From contig NZ_SOBN01000002.1 in NCBI RefSeq assembly GCF_004365705.1, positions 1 to 64,000 of the forward strand: a DNA stretch of 64,000 bases, read 5' to 3'. Numbering within the stretch: position 1 is the first letter of the stretch; each line of letters starts with the position of its first letter. The position numbers were made by a program, and so were the translations under genes. This document shows, piece after piece, positions 43,742 to 53,592 of the stretch. The notes under the pieces are model-generated. The model saw nothing but the letters and a program-made list of their open reading frames with translations, was not told where the DNA came from and did no database searches. This DNA is from Streptomyces sp. 846.5 (GTDB taxonomy: Bacteria; Actinomycetota; Actinomycetes; Streptomycetales; Streptomycetaceae).

Positions 43742-45206
43742 GGCGCTGGCGGTCGCGTGGCCGCGCCACTCGCGGCGGTCGGGCCTGCGCGCGGACCTCC
43801 TCCTCCCGGGCGCGCTGATCGGCGGGCATCCGCGCGCGCAGCTCCAGCTCCGCGCGCACCGCCGTCATCGCGCCGCGCGCAGCGTCGACCTTGGCGCGTT
43901 GCCGCAGGGTGCCGGGCTCCCGCTGCCCGGTGGTGCTCGCGGTGTCGGCCGCCAGAGCAGCGGCGTCCTGGTCCTGGATCTGCCGGGTGGTGAGGTGCTG
44001 GGCGTGGTCGGCGGCCTCCACCGTGGCGTGCTCGGTGGCCGCCAGCTGCTCCGCGCGCCGCATCAGCTCGGGTGCCTCTGCCCGGCTGCTGTCCGCCGCC
44101 TGCTCCAGGTCGACGGCGCGGTCCTCCAGGAGCTTCGCGTGTATGAGCACCTGCCTGCGGGAGACCGGCCGGTCCGGTCCGTCGCCGTCGCCCTGGTCCT
44201 CGCGGATGAGGCCGACGGCCTCCGGCCTCCCGTCCCCGGGCATCCGCAACCTGCCCGCCAGCTCTCGCAGCCGGGCGGCCCGGGTCCTCGCCTTCGCGGC
44301 CTCGCTGCGGTCCTCGCGGGCCCGGTCCAGCAGCTCAGTGGCGTGGGCGGCCAGTGCCGCCACCGCGGCCAGGCACAGCCGCCGCCGGCGCAGCACGGTG
44401 ACGGCCTCGCCGCGGCCATCAGCGAGGGCGGCGAGCAGGAGCCCGGTGGCCTGGTCGCAGGCGTCGGTTTCGGCCTGGGCGCGCTGGAGGCCGGCTTCGG
44501 CTGTGGCGAGCAGCGCGGCCAGGTCCTGGTCGCCGGTCAGGCCGTGGGCGCGTTCGCGCACCGGCGGGCCGTCGGCGACGTCGATGGTCAGCTGCTCGCC
44601 GAACAGGTCGGCCGGCGCTTCGGCTCCGCTGTCCAGTTCGAGGTCCAGCTCCACCTGGTCGTAGTCGCTGCCGTCTGGACGGGGCGCGGGGGCCGGACGG
44701 CGGATCTGCGGCAGGAGCGGCGGTGCGGGGACCTGAAGTGGCAGGAGCTGCTGCGCCTGGTCCTGCTGCCGCGTCCGGTCGGCCGCGCTGCCGGGTATGG
44801 GCACGGCCGGTGCGGTCGGGTCGTTCCAGCCGACCGGCTGACGGGAGGTGGCGACCAGGTGGGGTGGGACGCGGTAGCGCTCGGTGTCGACCCAGCTGGT
44901 CCCCGAGCGTCCGGGCAGCGGGGTGAAGGCCTGCGCGAGGACCTGGTCGCAGATCTGCTGCGCATGGGCCAGGGAGTGCAGGCTGTCGGGGAAGGCGGCG
45001 AGGACGGCGGCCAGGACCTCGCGGCGCTCCACTCCCTTGCGGCGCACCGCTGCCCGGCGCGGCAGCCGCATCCTGGTGAGGACCTGGTCCGCGGTCGGCG
45101 GGACCGCGAGCGAGCGCGGTGGACCTGGGGCGGTGTCGGCGAGCATCCCGTCGACGTCGCCGACCACCAGCTCGGCCTCGCGGCGCCAGCTGTCCAACAG
45201 CAGCAC
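43437..45206 (-). pseudogene. Large helical protein of unknown function, truncated at both ends
   Basis: The credible part is 43745-45300. It is rich in charged helices and coiled coil (RREAELVVGDVDGMLADTAP; RRKGVERREVLAAVLAAFPD; LLDRAREDRSEAAKARTRAA; AEQLAATEHATVEAADHAQH). The first residues lie in a frame without a start, behind the polymerase remnant. After about 43760 the frame simply reads the Nudix gene out of register to 43437. It therefore looks like the middle of a larger protein fused by rearrangement. The family is not recognised. Confidence 0.45.
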
Positions 45207-45294
45207 CGGATCCCACCGGCGACCGCGCTCGCTCTGCGCCAGGCGGGCCGCGACGACCCGGCGCTTGGCCGCACTCGCCCCGGGGCCGGCCGCC

Positions 45295-45838
45295 TGGCGA
45301 AGCGCGGGTCGTAGGCGTGGGCGCGGTGGTGGGCTTGCAGGCCGGCGCTGGTACCGAGGATGCGTTGGAGGGTGGGCAGTGGGGTGCGGGCCAGGTCGCC
45401 GACGGTGTCCAGGCCGTAGTGGGCCAGAGTTCGGGCGGTCGCGGAGCCGATCCCGGGAAGGCCACAGGCCGGGCGCGGGTGCAGGAACCGCACGATGGCC
45501 GCGTCGTCGTCGGGAACGGTCAGCAGGTGGCCGGGTTCGGCGGCGTCGGCGGCAATGGCCGCGAGCATCCGTGAGGGGCCCAGGCCCGCAGTGGTCGCCA
45601 CCCCGGCCAGGGCCAGGGTGCGCAGCCGCACCATGGCGGCGACGTCCTCCGGCGGTGCGCCGAAGTAGCGGGTGGCGCCGGTCAGATCCACGTCGACGGC
45701 GTCGGGCGGCAGGGCCTGGATGCGGGCGCTGATGGTGGCGGCGATCTCCAGCAATTGGGGGTAGCGGGTGTCGTCGCGACTTAGGTGCTCGTAGTGCAGG
45801 TGCAGGATGTGCCGGGTCGCAGGCGTGGTGGTGGTCAT
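45295..45838 (-). pseudogene. Y-family DNA polymerase (ImuB/DinB-like) fragment
   Basis: From ATG 45838 the frame shows the palm/fingers region (VDVDLTGATRYFGAPPEDVA, TAGLGPSRMLAAIAADAAEP), then the helix-hairpin-helix stretch GLPGIGSATARTLAHYGLDT with DLARTPLPTLQRILGTSAGL, and ends near HAYDPR. The little-finger domain is missing, replaced in a different frame by the unrelated helical protein. The usual DMDAFFASVE start is also absent, as in ImuB-like non-catalytic members. Intact relatives help error-prone repair. Confidence 0.75.
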
Positions 45839-46125
45839 GGTGATCAGCCCGCGCTTCCGGGGTTCTCCAGACGCCTCAGAGTGTCTCGCTTCCCTGCTGC
45901 AGACGGGTTCGTCGCCATGGGCCGCGAGACGCACGCCGTTCGCGGCAGCATGACCATCTACCTCTCGCAGTGCTTCGAGGGCTGCAGATGCACCTCTAAT
46001 ATCAATGTATCGAACAGAAATCGAACACTGCGGGGTGAGGGACGGCTGCCCTTGACGTTCGAGAACGGCCCCTGCAGCTCCGGCCAGCGAAGATCCTGGC
46101 CTAGTCGTGCGAACGTGGTCGGGGC
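45839..46125. other. Promoter region between divergent genes
   Basis: TCGAACAGAAATCGAACA near 45993-46035 is a direct repeat of TCGAACA. It resembles half-sites of actinobacterial LexA boxes but not a full palindrome, so SOS control of the polymerase remnant is only a possibility. Confidence 0.35.
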
Positions 46126-47223
46126 ATGATCTCCGTTGTGCATGAGGATGAGAAGGCCCGCGGGAGCGCGTCGTACGCGCTGACCGAGACGGAGCACGGC
46201 CATGTCTGGGGCGTCTGTGCCGAGGTGGAGGGGCTGTTTGGAGAATGCCGGCGCGGGACGTACGAGTTGTTCGGCTGGGTTCCGGAGGGATCCGGCGTGT
46301 CCGGCTGGGTCGGCAGCAGAGTGTGGCTGGTGCCGGAGGATGAGGCATGCGATGCCTGGCTGCTGGAGGACGCGGAGAGTTCGGGGCAGCCCGTCGGGAC
46401 GGACAGTCGGGTGCTGACCGGCCTGGCTGACTACGAAGGCCCGCCCGAGGGGTACAGGGGGCGCGTTCGCGTGCACGACGGGCATGGCTGGCTGGGCTCC
46501 TGCCGGGAGTTCACCCGCATCATGTCGCCCGAGCAGGTACCCGCACCAATTGTCCTGCGAGGGCTCGCGCCGAGTGATCGGCTCAGGGCGGCACTGGCGA
46601 AGGGCACCCGGCGGGCCCTGGACCTGGAGGAGGCCGCGCTGGAGATACGGGACGGCCAAGGAGAGATGCTCACCGATCGGCTGCTGTGGACCACGATCAG
46701 CGCCTGGCGCCCATCCTCTTGCGGAGCGGACCTGATCGACCTTGAGCTCGACGGAGGCCGCTTCACACCGGTCCCCGAATATGCCCGGTCGATCTGGGAG
46801 CGATGGCTCGCCGGACCACCGGCCGCCGTGAACACCTGGGCCGGCCTCGACACCCGCCGCCGCGGGGCCTGGCATGACCTTGTACGCGAGCGGGGCTGCC
46901 GACGATCCCACCGTGACCGACCGGCCGGTCAGACCTACGAACTCGACGGCCGGTACGTCACCGACGAACCAGCCCTCTACCTGGCGCTCGGCGAGGCGGT
47001 CAACGGCCCCGGCGGCTACTTCGGCGGCTGCCTCACCGCCCTCGACGACTGCCTGCGCGGCACCTTCGGCTACGCCGCCCCCGCCACCTTGCTCTGGCGA
47101 GACGCCGCGACCGCGCGCGAGCACCTGTCCCACGCCCTAACACCGGACGGCCAGCCCTACAACTTGTTCACCACAGTCCTTGAAACCCTGGCCGAGGGCG
47201 GCATGGACGTCACCTTGGCATGA
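46126..47223 (+). CDS. Barstar-like protein with a long N-terminal extension
   Basis: 365 residues, ATG at 46126. The last 90 or so residues match the barstar (RNase-inhibitor) fold: QTYELDGRYVTDEPALYLAL, GEAVNGPGGYFGGCLTALDD and CLRGTFGYAAPATLLWRD. The first 270 residues form two related beta-rich blocks (HVWGVCAEVEGLF; WLVPEDEACDAWLLEDAE; GLAPSDRLRAALAKGTRRAL) that I cannot assign. Barstar proteins bind and block barnase-type RNases, so an immunity role is likely. No barnase-like gene is seen in the window. A strong hairpin follows at 47261. Confidence 0.75.
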   Translation: MISVVHEDEKARGSASYALTETEHGHVWGVCAEVEGLFGECRRGTYELFGWVPEGSGVSGWVGSRVWLVPEDEACDAWLLEDAESSGQPVGTDSRVLTGLADYEGPPEGYRGRVRVHDGHGWLGSCREFTRIMSPEQVPAPIVLRGLAPSDRLRAALAKGTRRALDLEEAALEIRDGQGEMLTDRLLWTTISAWRPSSCGADLIDLELDGGRFTPVPEYARSIWERWLAGPPAAVNTWAGLDTRRRGAWHDLVRERGCRRSHRDRPAGQTYELDGRYVTDEPALYLALGEAVNGPGGYFGGCLTALDDCLRGTFGYAAPATLLWRDAATAREHLSHALTPDGQPYNLFTTVLETLAEGGMDVTLA

Positions 47224-47260
47224 TCCGCTGTCCGATCCCTCTGACGCTCTTTCTGCGCAA

Positions 47261-47295
47261 GCGCTCCAGTTGGCGAACCGTGCCAACTGGAGCGC
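47261..47295 (+). terminator. Stem-loop terminator after the barstar-like gene
   Basis: GCGCTCCAGTTGGC (47261-47274) pairs perfectly with GCCAACTGGAGCGC (47282-47295) around 7 bases, 37 bases after the stop codon. Confidence 0.8.
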
Positions 47296-47486
47296 TCAGC
47301 GGGCTACCCGACTACACCTGAAATGGCTTGTCCCAAGGTCGGTTGTCGACCAGGATCACCTCATGACGACCAGAAAGGGCCATGCCTTCTAGGCACCCCG
47401 CTCCGCTCTCCACCGCTCGCGCACCGCCGTCGCCGCACCGCAGTGCCCGTTGGCTGTGACCGATCGTCCACTCAGGAGAGCCCACC

Positions 47487-48353
47487 GTGCAGAAGACCGT
47501 CCTCGTTCCCTACGCCCATCTGCCCCATGCGCACCATGACCGCCACGTTCTGACCAGTACCGTCGACGTTTTCGGTACCACCCACTGGCTGCTTGCCGAC
47601 CGCGTTCCGCAGCCTGGCGACGCTGTCCGGCCCTTTGACGCGCTGGTCGTTTCCGTCGATCCGGACGGCAATGCCGAACTCACCGAGCTGAGCGCCGTGC
47701 GAGCCCGCTGGCCGCACCTGGACCGCCTGCCGGACGGCGGGTTCGTAGTCGCCGCGTCTCGCGCCCGCCGATACGAGGACGCGGACCAGGTCCAGGTCTT
47801 CGACGCGCTCGGCCGTGAGCCCTCGTCCTTCTCCGTCGGGGACGCCATCGAACACCTGCTCGTTGACGAGGCCAGCCGTATCTGGGTCGGGCACTTCGAC
47901 GAGAACCCGGTGGGAATCCGCTGCTGGAGCGCCACCGGCCGACTCACTTGGACATCAGACGACGCCGGCATCCCCGGCCTCTTCGACTGCTACGCCCTGA
48001 ACGTGTCGGACACCACCGCCTGGGCCTGCCCATACACGGACTTCCCGCTCGTCGAGATAAGCCCCGACCGCACCCATCGGCCCGTGAGGGTGTGGGCGAA
48101 CCGCGTACGAGGCGCTAAAGCGGTGGCAGTCCACGGTGAGCGGGTCGCCTTCTACGGTGGCTACGGCGAGGAGCGGGACCGACTCGCCCACGGAGAGATC
48201 ATGGAAACATCCGTCGAGCCATCGGACGTCTGCCTGCTCACCCTGCCCGATGGCTCTGCCCCCGGCCGCCGGCGGGTTGTCGGCCGAGGAACCAGGATCT
48301 ACGTCCAGGCCGAGCCGTTCACCACCTGGGGCGTGTTCGACCTCAGCAGCTGA
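47487..48353 (+). CDS. Beta-propeller-like protein of unknown function
   Basis: 288 residues. Strand-turn-strand units recur (DRLPDGGFVVAASRARRYED; EASRIWVGHFDENPVGIRCW; VSDTTAWACPYTDFPLVEIS; GVFDLSS at the end), which suggests a small propeller. No signal peptide or catalytic motif is visible. It lies between the barstar-like gene and the next unknown, in the same direction (28 bases to the next start), and together they look like a group of immunity-type or accessory proteins. Confidence 0.65.
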   Translation: MQKTVLVPYAHLPHAHHDRHVLTSTVDVFGTTHWLLADRVPQPGDAVRPFDALVVSVDPDGNAELTELSAVRARWPHLDRLPDGGFVVAASRARRYEDADQVQVFDALGREPSSFSVGDAIEHLLVDEASRIWVGHFDENPVGIRCWSATGRLTWTSDDAGIPGLFDCYALNVSDTTAWACPYTDFPLVEISPDRTHRPVRVWANRVRGAKAVAVHGERVAFYGGYGEERDRLAHGEIMETSVEPSDVCLLTLPDGSAPGRRRVVGRGTRIYVQAEPFTTWGVFDLSS

Positions 48354-48381
48354 TCCCCCTTCTGACCTCGCAGGGAGCAAC

Positions 48382-49332
48382 GTGCCGCCGTCCTTCGTCC
48401 ACCGGATCACCAAGTACGACCCTGCAGACCGTGATGAACACGGCCACTACACCGGTGCCGAGGAGGCGGTCAGTGACCATGGGCTGGTCGAAGCCGCGTA
48501 CCTCGCGGCGATCGCCGCCTTCGCGGAGGCCTCAGGCATCGATCGGCTGGAGATCCGCGAGCCCGAAGTCACCGGATTCGTCCACTTCGGCGTGGAGCCG
48601 TCGGATGGAAGACACGACCTCGGCGGACTCTTCCCGCCCAACCTCGCCGGCTACCACGACGGGGCCGAGGTCTCCCTTCCGGTCGCTCTGGAGCTGGTCC
48701 GGGTCATGCTCCGCGACCAAGGTGCCTGGTGCCGTCTGGAGGCAGGGGACGTATTTACCGTGCATGTCGGGTGGGACCAGTACGTGTATGTGGGCAGCGA
48801 CCGGCTCTGCGCGGACGCTGTGGCCCGGACACGGGAACTCGGCCTCTTCCCGGAACCGATGGCGACCTCCCCCTACACGGCGGAGCTGGAGGAGCCGGAC
48901 GTGACGGAGGCGGCCAACGAGGGGTTCTGGGCGCGCGTGCGCACCTTGCTGGCCTCACAGAAGGCGGTGCTCCTGGAGGAGGGCTACGTCCGCAACGCTG
49001 CACGCTTCCACCGCCTCACGCCGCAGAACCTCGACGCGGTACGTACCGGTCTCAGCCCGCGCGCCCTGCTGACCGTCTGGCCGGACCTGAACCCCGATGT
49101 CGGCGCGGTCCTCGCCACGCTGCCAGAGGAGGGACCCGCGGAGTTCGTCTGGGAGACACAGGGCGGGACGATCAGACACGCGGTCGTCGACGACACCGAG
49201 TACCAAGAACTCGCCACCCTGGTGGTCGACGCCCGAGCGGCCTGCGCCCTGCCCGTATACCTCGACGAACGCCACCCACTTCTTTGCGCCGCCCTGCCCG
49301 ATAGCGACGGCGTGCTGCGCGCCCGATGGTGA
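48382..49332 (+). CDS. Conserved streptomycete protein of unknown function
   Basis: 316 residues from the GTG at 48382, after GGGAG; the frame is open further upstream but that part overlaps the previous gene. The start SFVHRITKYDPADRDEHGHY and the middle EVTGFVHFGVEPSDGRHDLG, LVRVMLRDQGAWCRLEAGDV and VHVGWDQYVYVGSD match a protein I know from streptomycete genomes, sometimes annotated as RNA-binding without clear proof. It follows the previous gene by 28 bases and probably shares its transcript. The ISL3 element begins 40 bases after its stop. Confidence 0.65.
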   Translation: MPPSFVHRITKYDPADRDEHGHYTGAEEAVSDHGLVEAAYLAAIAAFAEASGIDRLEIREPEVTGFVHFGVEPSDGRHDLGGLFPPNLAGYHDGAEVSLPVALELVRVMLRDQGAWCRLEAGDVFTVHVGWDQYVYVGSDRLCADAVARTRELGLFPEPMATSPYTAELEEPDVTEAANEGFWARVRTLLASQKAVLLEEGYVRNAARFHRLTPQNLDAVRTGLSPRALLTVWPDLNPDVGAVLATLPEEGPAEFVWETQGGTIRHAVVDDTEYQELATLVVDARAACALPVYLDERHPLLCAALPDSDGVLRARW

Positions 49333-50318
49333 CCTCGTTCACATCGGTTGGCCACAGACCGGTAGCCCGACTGGGAGTGTAGAACTAACGGCTCTGTCCC
49401 GTAATCGGTGGTAGCGCTGTGTAGTGGTCACTGGAGGAGGATGCGGTGGCGGAGCAGGGGGAACCCGGCTCGGCCGTGCATCTGCCTCATGATCCGTTTG
49501 GTTCGCGTGTTCACGCCCTCGGTGCGGCCGTTGTGGTAGGGAAGGGTGAGCCCGGCATCGACGGCGGCACGGTCGAGTTCGAGGCCGTTGGCGAAGGAGT
49601 GCAGGTGGGGCAGGCCGACGGCGCGCACTTTGGCGATCCAGTCGCTGAGCTTCGCGTCGTTGCCCTGCGCTGGGGTCAGCAGCTGGGCGAACTCCCCGGT
49701 GAGTTGGGCGAGGGTGGTCATCTCGGGGCAGGTTCGGGTGAGTTCCCGAAGGAGTGCGGCGTCTTTGTCGCGCAGGTTCTCGGGGCGGGTGAGCAGGAGG
49801 CGGGCGAAACGCTGCGGGGTGGTGACCGGCTTGTCGCCCTCGGCGCGGCCCTGGGTGATGTAGCGGACCAGGAGGTTCGCGCTGCCGGTGTAGCCGAGCT
49901 CTTTGATCTCGCGCAGGAGGTGGGTGACGGGCACGGCGGGGTCTTCGCTTCGGCGCCGGCGCAGGTGGTCGCGGTAGGGGTCGACGAGGGTGGGCTTGTA
50001 GCGGGGTGCGCGGCGGTCGCCGGTGGGCTCCTTCATGCGGGCGTACCGCTTGACGGTGTTCAGGGCGACGTCGAGGCGGCGGGCGCATTCGAGCAGGCCG
50101 ACGCCCTTGTCGAGCAGTCTGTGGATCTGCTGCCAGCGTTCGCGGGTGGTCTGCTCGCGCACGCCCCCGGGTCGGGCGGGGTTCACGGCGGTGGCCCAGC
50201 AGGCGGCGTGGGAGCGGACCTCGGCCAGGACCTTGCCGCACAGGTTGGACCAGAGGGTACTGGTGGGCCGTCGGCGAGGTGTCTGCTGAGCAGGTCCTTC
50301 TCCAACGGCCCCCAGTCC

Positions 50319-50352
50319 GAACGACGCATGCGACTTTCACCGCACGTCGCTC
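50319..50352 (-). ncRNA. Group II intron domain V
   Basis: The 34-base hairpin starts GAGCGACGTGCGGTGAAAGT and ends TCGTTC. The GAAA tetraloop, the AGC-like start and the bulge match the highly conserved catalytic domain V. A domain VI-like stem (GGGCCGT ... ACGGCCC) follows at about 50262-50310. Confidence 0.85.
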
Positions 50353-50360
50353 TCCGGTGA

Positions 50361-52148
50361 CTACTCCGCGTGTGCTGGGACGGGTCGTTTCCCGTGGATG
50401 CCCGCGTGGCAACTTCCGCAGACCACGAGGGTTTTGCGGTGCCGCGCGGCCATGAGATCCGCCCACGGGGGCCGGTCGGTTCCCGGTTTCCCGAGGTCTG
50501 CGAGCTTGGCGACGTGGTGGACTTCCACCGCGTCGACGCATCCGCATGCCTCGCATCGTCCGGCGAGGAGCCGGGTGACCAGTTCCTTGCGTTTGATGTT
50601 GACCGGGGCCAGCTGACGGTCCGTGAGGACCGTCTTCTTGTTCTGTCTCAGCGGGATCCCGCCGAACCGTCCGACCAGCGGCTTCCTGCCGATGCGTTCG
50701 ACGCGGGCTTCGAAGCACTTGCGGGGCCCGAACGGTGTCTCGGTGGTGGTCGCGTACTTGCGGGCCATCTTCGACACCGTCGAGCGGTGCTTGTTCGCCA
50801 GCGTCATCAGCATCGAGGTCTCCATGACCCATTGCAGCCGGGCGAGTCGAAAGACGTCGCCGGCCATCAGGTAGTACTGGACGATGCCCCGGTACTCGGA
50901 CCCGAAGGTGCTGATGATGACGTGGTCGTCCTGGTTCAGCAGTTCGGGCCGACGCGCGGGTTTGCCGCGCTTCATGTACTGGGCCTGCTTGGCAGATACC
51001 ACCGAACGGGGGACACGCAGACCGATCGTCCCATTGACAGAGCGGCGTCTGCCGGAGACCTTCCGGTCGTTGTGGTGCACGGTGATGTGGTAGCCGAGGA
51101 ACCTCGCTGCCTCGGTGCGGGCGTGCGTGATGAGGGTCTTCTCGGGCGAGAGTTCCAGCTTGAGGTCGTCATGCAGGAACTGCGCCAGACGCTCTCTGAT
51201 TTCTTCGGCTTCTGCCTTTGGTCCGGCGAACCCGAGGAGGGTGTCGTCGGCATAGCGCACATACCTCAGCCGCCGGTAGCCCGGATCATGAGTATCCATG
51301 CTGGGCATGCTGTGGAGTTGCTTGCGCAGTTCCCGCACCTGGGTGTGGTCGCCGCGCTTGCGCGCGCGTCCTATCGCCGCCCATACCCGATGAAAGGCAC
51401 GGTTCGGCTTCCTGACTTTTCCTCGGGTGTACTCCGGGATCAGAACCTTCTCGACGTACTCGTCCATCTTGTGCAGGTAGATATTGGATAGGATCGGTGA
51501 AACGACCCCGCCTTGCGGACTTCCGCTGTGCGTGGCGTTCCAGACCCAGTCCTCCATGTATCCGGCCGTGAGCATGTTGCGCACCAGCCGAAGGAACCGG
51601 TTGTCGTGGATCTTCTCGCCCAGGATTCGGAGCATGACCGAATGGTCGAGCCGGTCGAAGCACTGGGCGATGTCACCCTCGATGAACCAGGCCGTTCCCG
51701 TCCAGGTGTAGACCACATCCTCTAACGCGGTGTGGCAGCCCCGACGGGGACGGAAACCATGGGAGGAGTCGGAGAACGTCGGCTCGTAGTACGCCTCAAG
51801 GAGCAGGCGCACCACCTCGCCGACAAGTTTGTCCGACCACGGCGGCAGGCCGAGCGGTCGCAGCTTCGTGCTGCCCCGCCCCTTCGGGATGTAGACCCTC
51901 CTGGCCGGGCTCCATCGATAGCGCTCGTGGCGCAGCGCGTCGATGACGTGCTCGATCTTGCCCAGCGACATGCCGTCCACGGTCTCCCCGGTGACCCCGG
52001 GCGTCATCGCTCCCTTGTTGGAGTACAGACGCCCGTAGGCCAGCAGATACAACTGCGGATTGAACAGCTGTCGATACAGTTCAGTGCACGGCAGGCCACG
52101 CCTGCCGCGTTCACGGAGGACACTCAGCACTGTTTCGGCGCTCTGCAT
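50361..52148 (-). CDS. Group II intron reverse transcriptase/maturase with HNH endonuclease
   Basis: 595 residues from ATG 52148, behind GGGAGG. The reverse transcriptase blocks are present (YIPKGRGSTKLRPLGLP; SSHGFRPRRGCHTALEDV; SPQGGVVSPILSNIYLHKMD; RYVRYADDTLLGFAG with the catalytic YADD). The maturase X region follows (STFGSEYRGIVQYYLMAGD). The C-terminus is an HNH nuclease with zinc cysteines (GRCEACGCVDAVEVHHVAKL; VCGSCHAGIHG). All motifs are intact, so the intron may still move. Confidence 0.95.
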   Translation of the reverse strand: MQSAETVLSVLRERGRRGLPCTELYRQLFNPQLYLLAYGRLYSNKGAMTPGVTGETVDGMSLGKIEHVIDALRHERYRWSPARRVYIPKGRGSTKLRPLGLPPWSDKLVGEVVRLLLEAYYEPTFSDSSHGFRPRRGCHTALEDVVYTWTGTAWFIEGDIAQCFDRLDHSVMLRILGEKIHDNRFLRLVRNMLTAGYMEDWVWNATHSGSPQGGVVSPILSNIYLHKMDEYVEKVLIPEYTRGKVRKPNRAFHRVWAAIGRARKRGDHTQVRELRKQLHSMPSMDTHDPGYRRLRYVRYADDTLLGFAGPKAEAEEIRERLAQFLHDDLKLELSPEKTLITHARTEAARFLGYHITVHHNDRKVSGRRRSVNGTIGLRVPRSVVSAKQAQYMKRGKPARRPELLNQDDHVIISTFGSEYRGIVQYYLMAGDVFRLARLQWVMETSMLMTLANKHRSTVSKMARKYATTTETPFGPRKCFEARVERIGRKPLVGRFGGIPLRQNKKTVLTDRQLAPVNIKRKELVTRLLAGRCEACGCVDAVEVHHVAKLADLGKPGTDRPPWADLMAARHRKTLVVCGSCHAGIHGKRPVPAHAE

Positions 52149-52681
52149 TACGCATACCTCCCGGGTCTTGAGTGTCCGATCACCTGGCCCCCTTCGCCCT
52201 GCAGACGGCTTTCCCGTCCTCCTTGGCCGGTCGTTCATCCGGCGACTACTACGGGGCCTCCGTCGCCATAGGAAGATCTCCTCCCTTAGGCGATCCCATG
52301 TTCGTCCTTGTCGTACGTATCAGCGTGGTTTAGGTGCCCCACTCATCCCCTTGAATGCCCTCGCTGGGCATCGCTCCGCACTCCGGAGGTTGCATCGACC
52401 GTGGCACTGAGTCGTCGCAGGGTGCGGCGTCGGTAGCAGGCATCTTTCCGACGGATTCGACCTTCAATCTTCTGGGGATTAGGGTTCAGGCAATCCAGCT
52501 TTCACCGTGTCACGCGGGTCCCTCGACGCCCCGTCCCCAATGCCTGGGCCCGGCCGTCGATTTTCTGGCATGCTGTCGTCCCCTCACCGTTTCCGGATTA
52601 GGTAAGCCATTGGACCCATGAATCTCCCTCCAAATTCACCCCGACTGAATCGGGGATACGACAAGGCGCCTCATGGCGCAC
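52149..52681 (-). ncRNA. 5' structured part of the group II intron
   Basis: About 530 non-coding bases from the 5' splice site to the maturase start, expected to fold into domains I to III including the exon-binding sites. I did not fold them; the assignment follows from position. Confidence 0.65.
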
Positions 52682-53592
52682 TGCCACCTGTCGCTGACCT
52701 GCACCGCTTCGGGAAGGGCCTGGCGGATCGCCTCGCCGTAGGAGGCGGAGCCGTCGCGGCAGACGTACTCGCCCCGGGGTGCTCGCGTAGCCACGCGGTC
52801 AGGGTCTGGGCGGTGCGGTCGGGCAGGACGTCGATCCGCTCACCGGTCTCAGCGTCGATGATCACGGTGGCGTAGCGGTGCCGGCGCTTGAGGGCGAAGT
52901 CGTCGACGCCGAGCACGCGCGGGACGCGCTGCGGTGGCACCGCCTGGCGCATGAGCATGCGCAGGGCGGTCGAACGGGAGACCGCACAGGCCAGGATGCG
53001 AGACAGGCGGGCGCCCGCCCGGCCCGCTAACTCCTTGACCACGGATCCGACCTGGTCGGCGAGGCGGTTCGTCCGGCGCTGGTAGCGCTCCAACAGGCCG
53101 GGTACCTGCTCGCGGAACGTCTGCCGTGGACAGTCGAGCACCCGGCATGCCAGGCGGCGCACCCTGACCGACACCAGCACCCGTCTACCGTCCACTGCCA
53201 CGTCGGCCACCGTCCGGCCGTGAAAGCCGTGCACCCGCCCGGTCGGCGTCCCGCACTCGGGGCACGGGACCGGATCATCGCGGGTCCGCGCCACCACCCG
53301 GACCAGCTCACCCTCATCCGTCACACCCTCGACGACCAGGGCGGACAGGCCCGAAAACACCACACCCACAAGGGCGTTGACTTCAATCACGGCTCAGCCT
53401 GACACGAGGTGACGTACAGCTACCACCGATTACGGGCCAGAGCCGTTAGTTCTACACTCCCTCAGCAGTACGTGGGGGCGCTGGAAGACCGCTTCCCGGA
53501 GGTCGATGGTCCTGGTGATGTGCGGGCGTGTCGGTGGCGGTACGGTACTTTGCGCTGGTCACAGTGGTTGGCCGTGGGCTTGCGGGGGATTT

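Larger units (their letters stand above)
50257..52681 (-). mobile_element. Group II intron
   Basis: On the minus strand the intron starts GTGCGCC at 52681, the usual GUGYG-type 5' end, and finishes ...CCAGTAC at 50257, the usual AY 3' end. The exons fit in the same codon when it is removed. About 530 bases of structured RNA (domains I-III) precede the encoded maturase, and domains V and VI follow it. This retroelement copies itself by reverse splicing into DNA. Confidence 0.9.
49428..53390 (-). pseudogene. ISL3-family transposase interrupted by a group II intron and one frameshift
   Basis: Exon 1 (53390-52682) holds the zinc finger ([27 protein letters not shown]) and [20 protein letters not shown]. 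At about 52770-52775 one base is missing: the sequence continues in the next frame as [20 protein letters not shown], then EAVQVSDRW and the intron. Exon 2 (50256-49428) resumes as HLWSNLCGKVLAEVRSHAAC and carries the C-terminal part (LPYHNGRTEGVNTRTKRIMR, with the catalytic Glu). Splicing rejoins TGG CA|C CTC TGG precisely. With one base restored the gene would be 513 codons. The frameshift kills it even after splicing. Confidence 0.85.
49373..53461. mobile_element. ISL3-family element containing a group II intron
   Basis: The inverted repeats are 43 bp with one mismatch: GGGAGTGTAGAACTAACGG at 49373 (to 49415) and its complement ending at 53461. Without the 2425-bp intron the element is 1664 bp, normal for the family. 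No direct repeat is evident outside the ends. Confidence 0.88.

Noticed and set aside
45990-46036. LexA box upstream of the polymerase remnant
   Set aside because: TCGAACA is repeated directly, not as an inverted pair, so it does not form the known operator.
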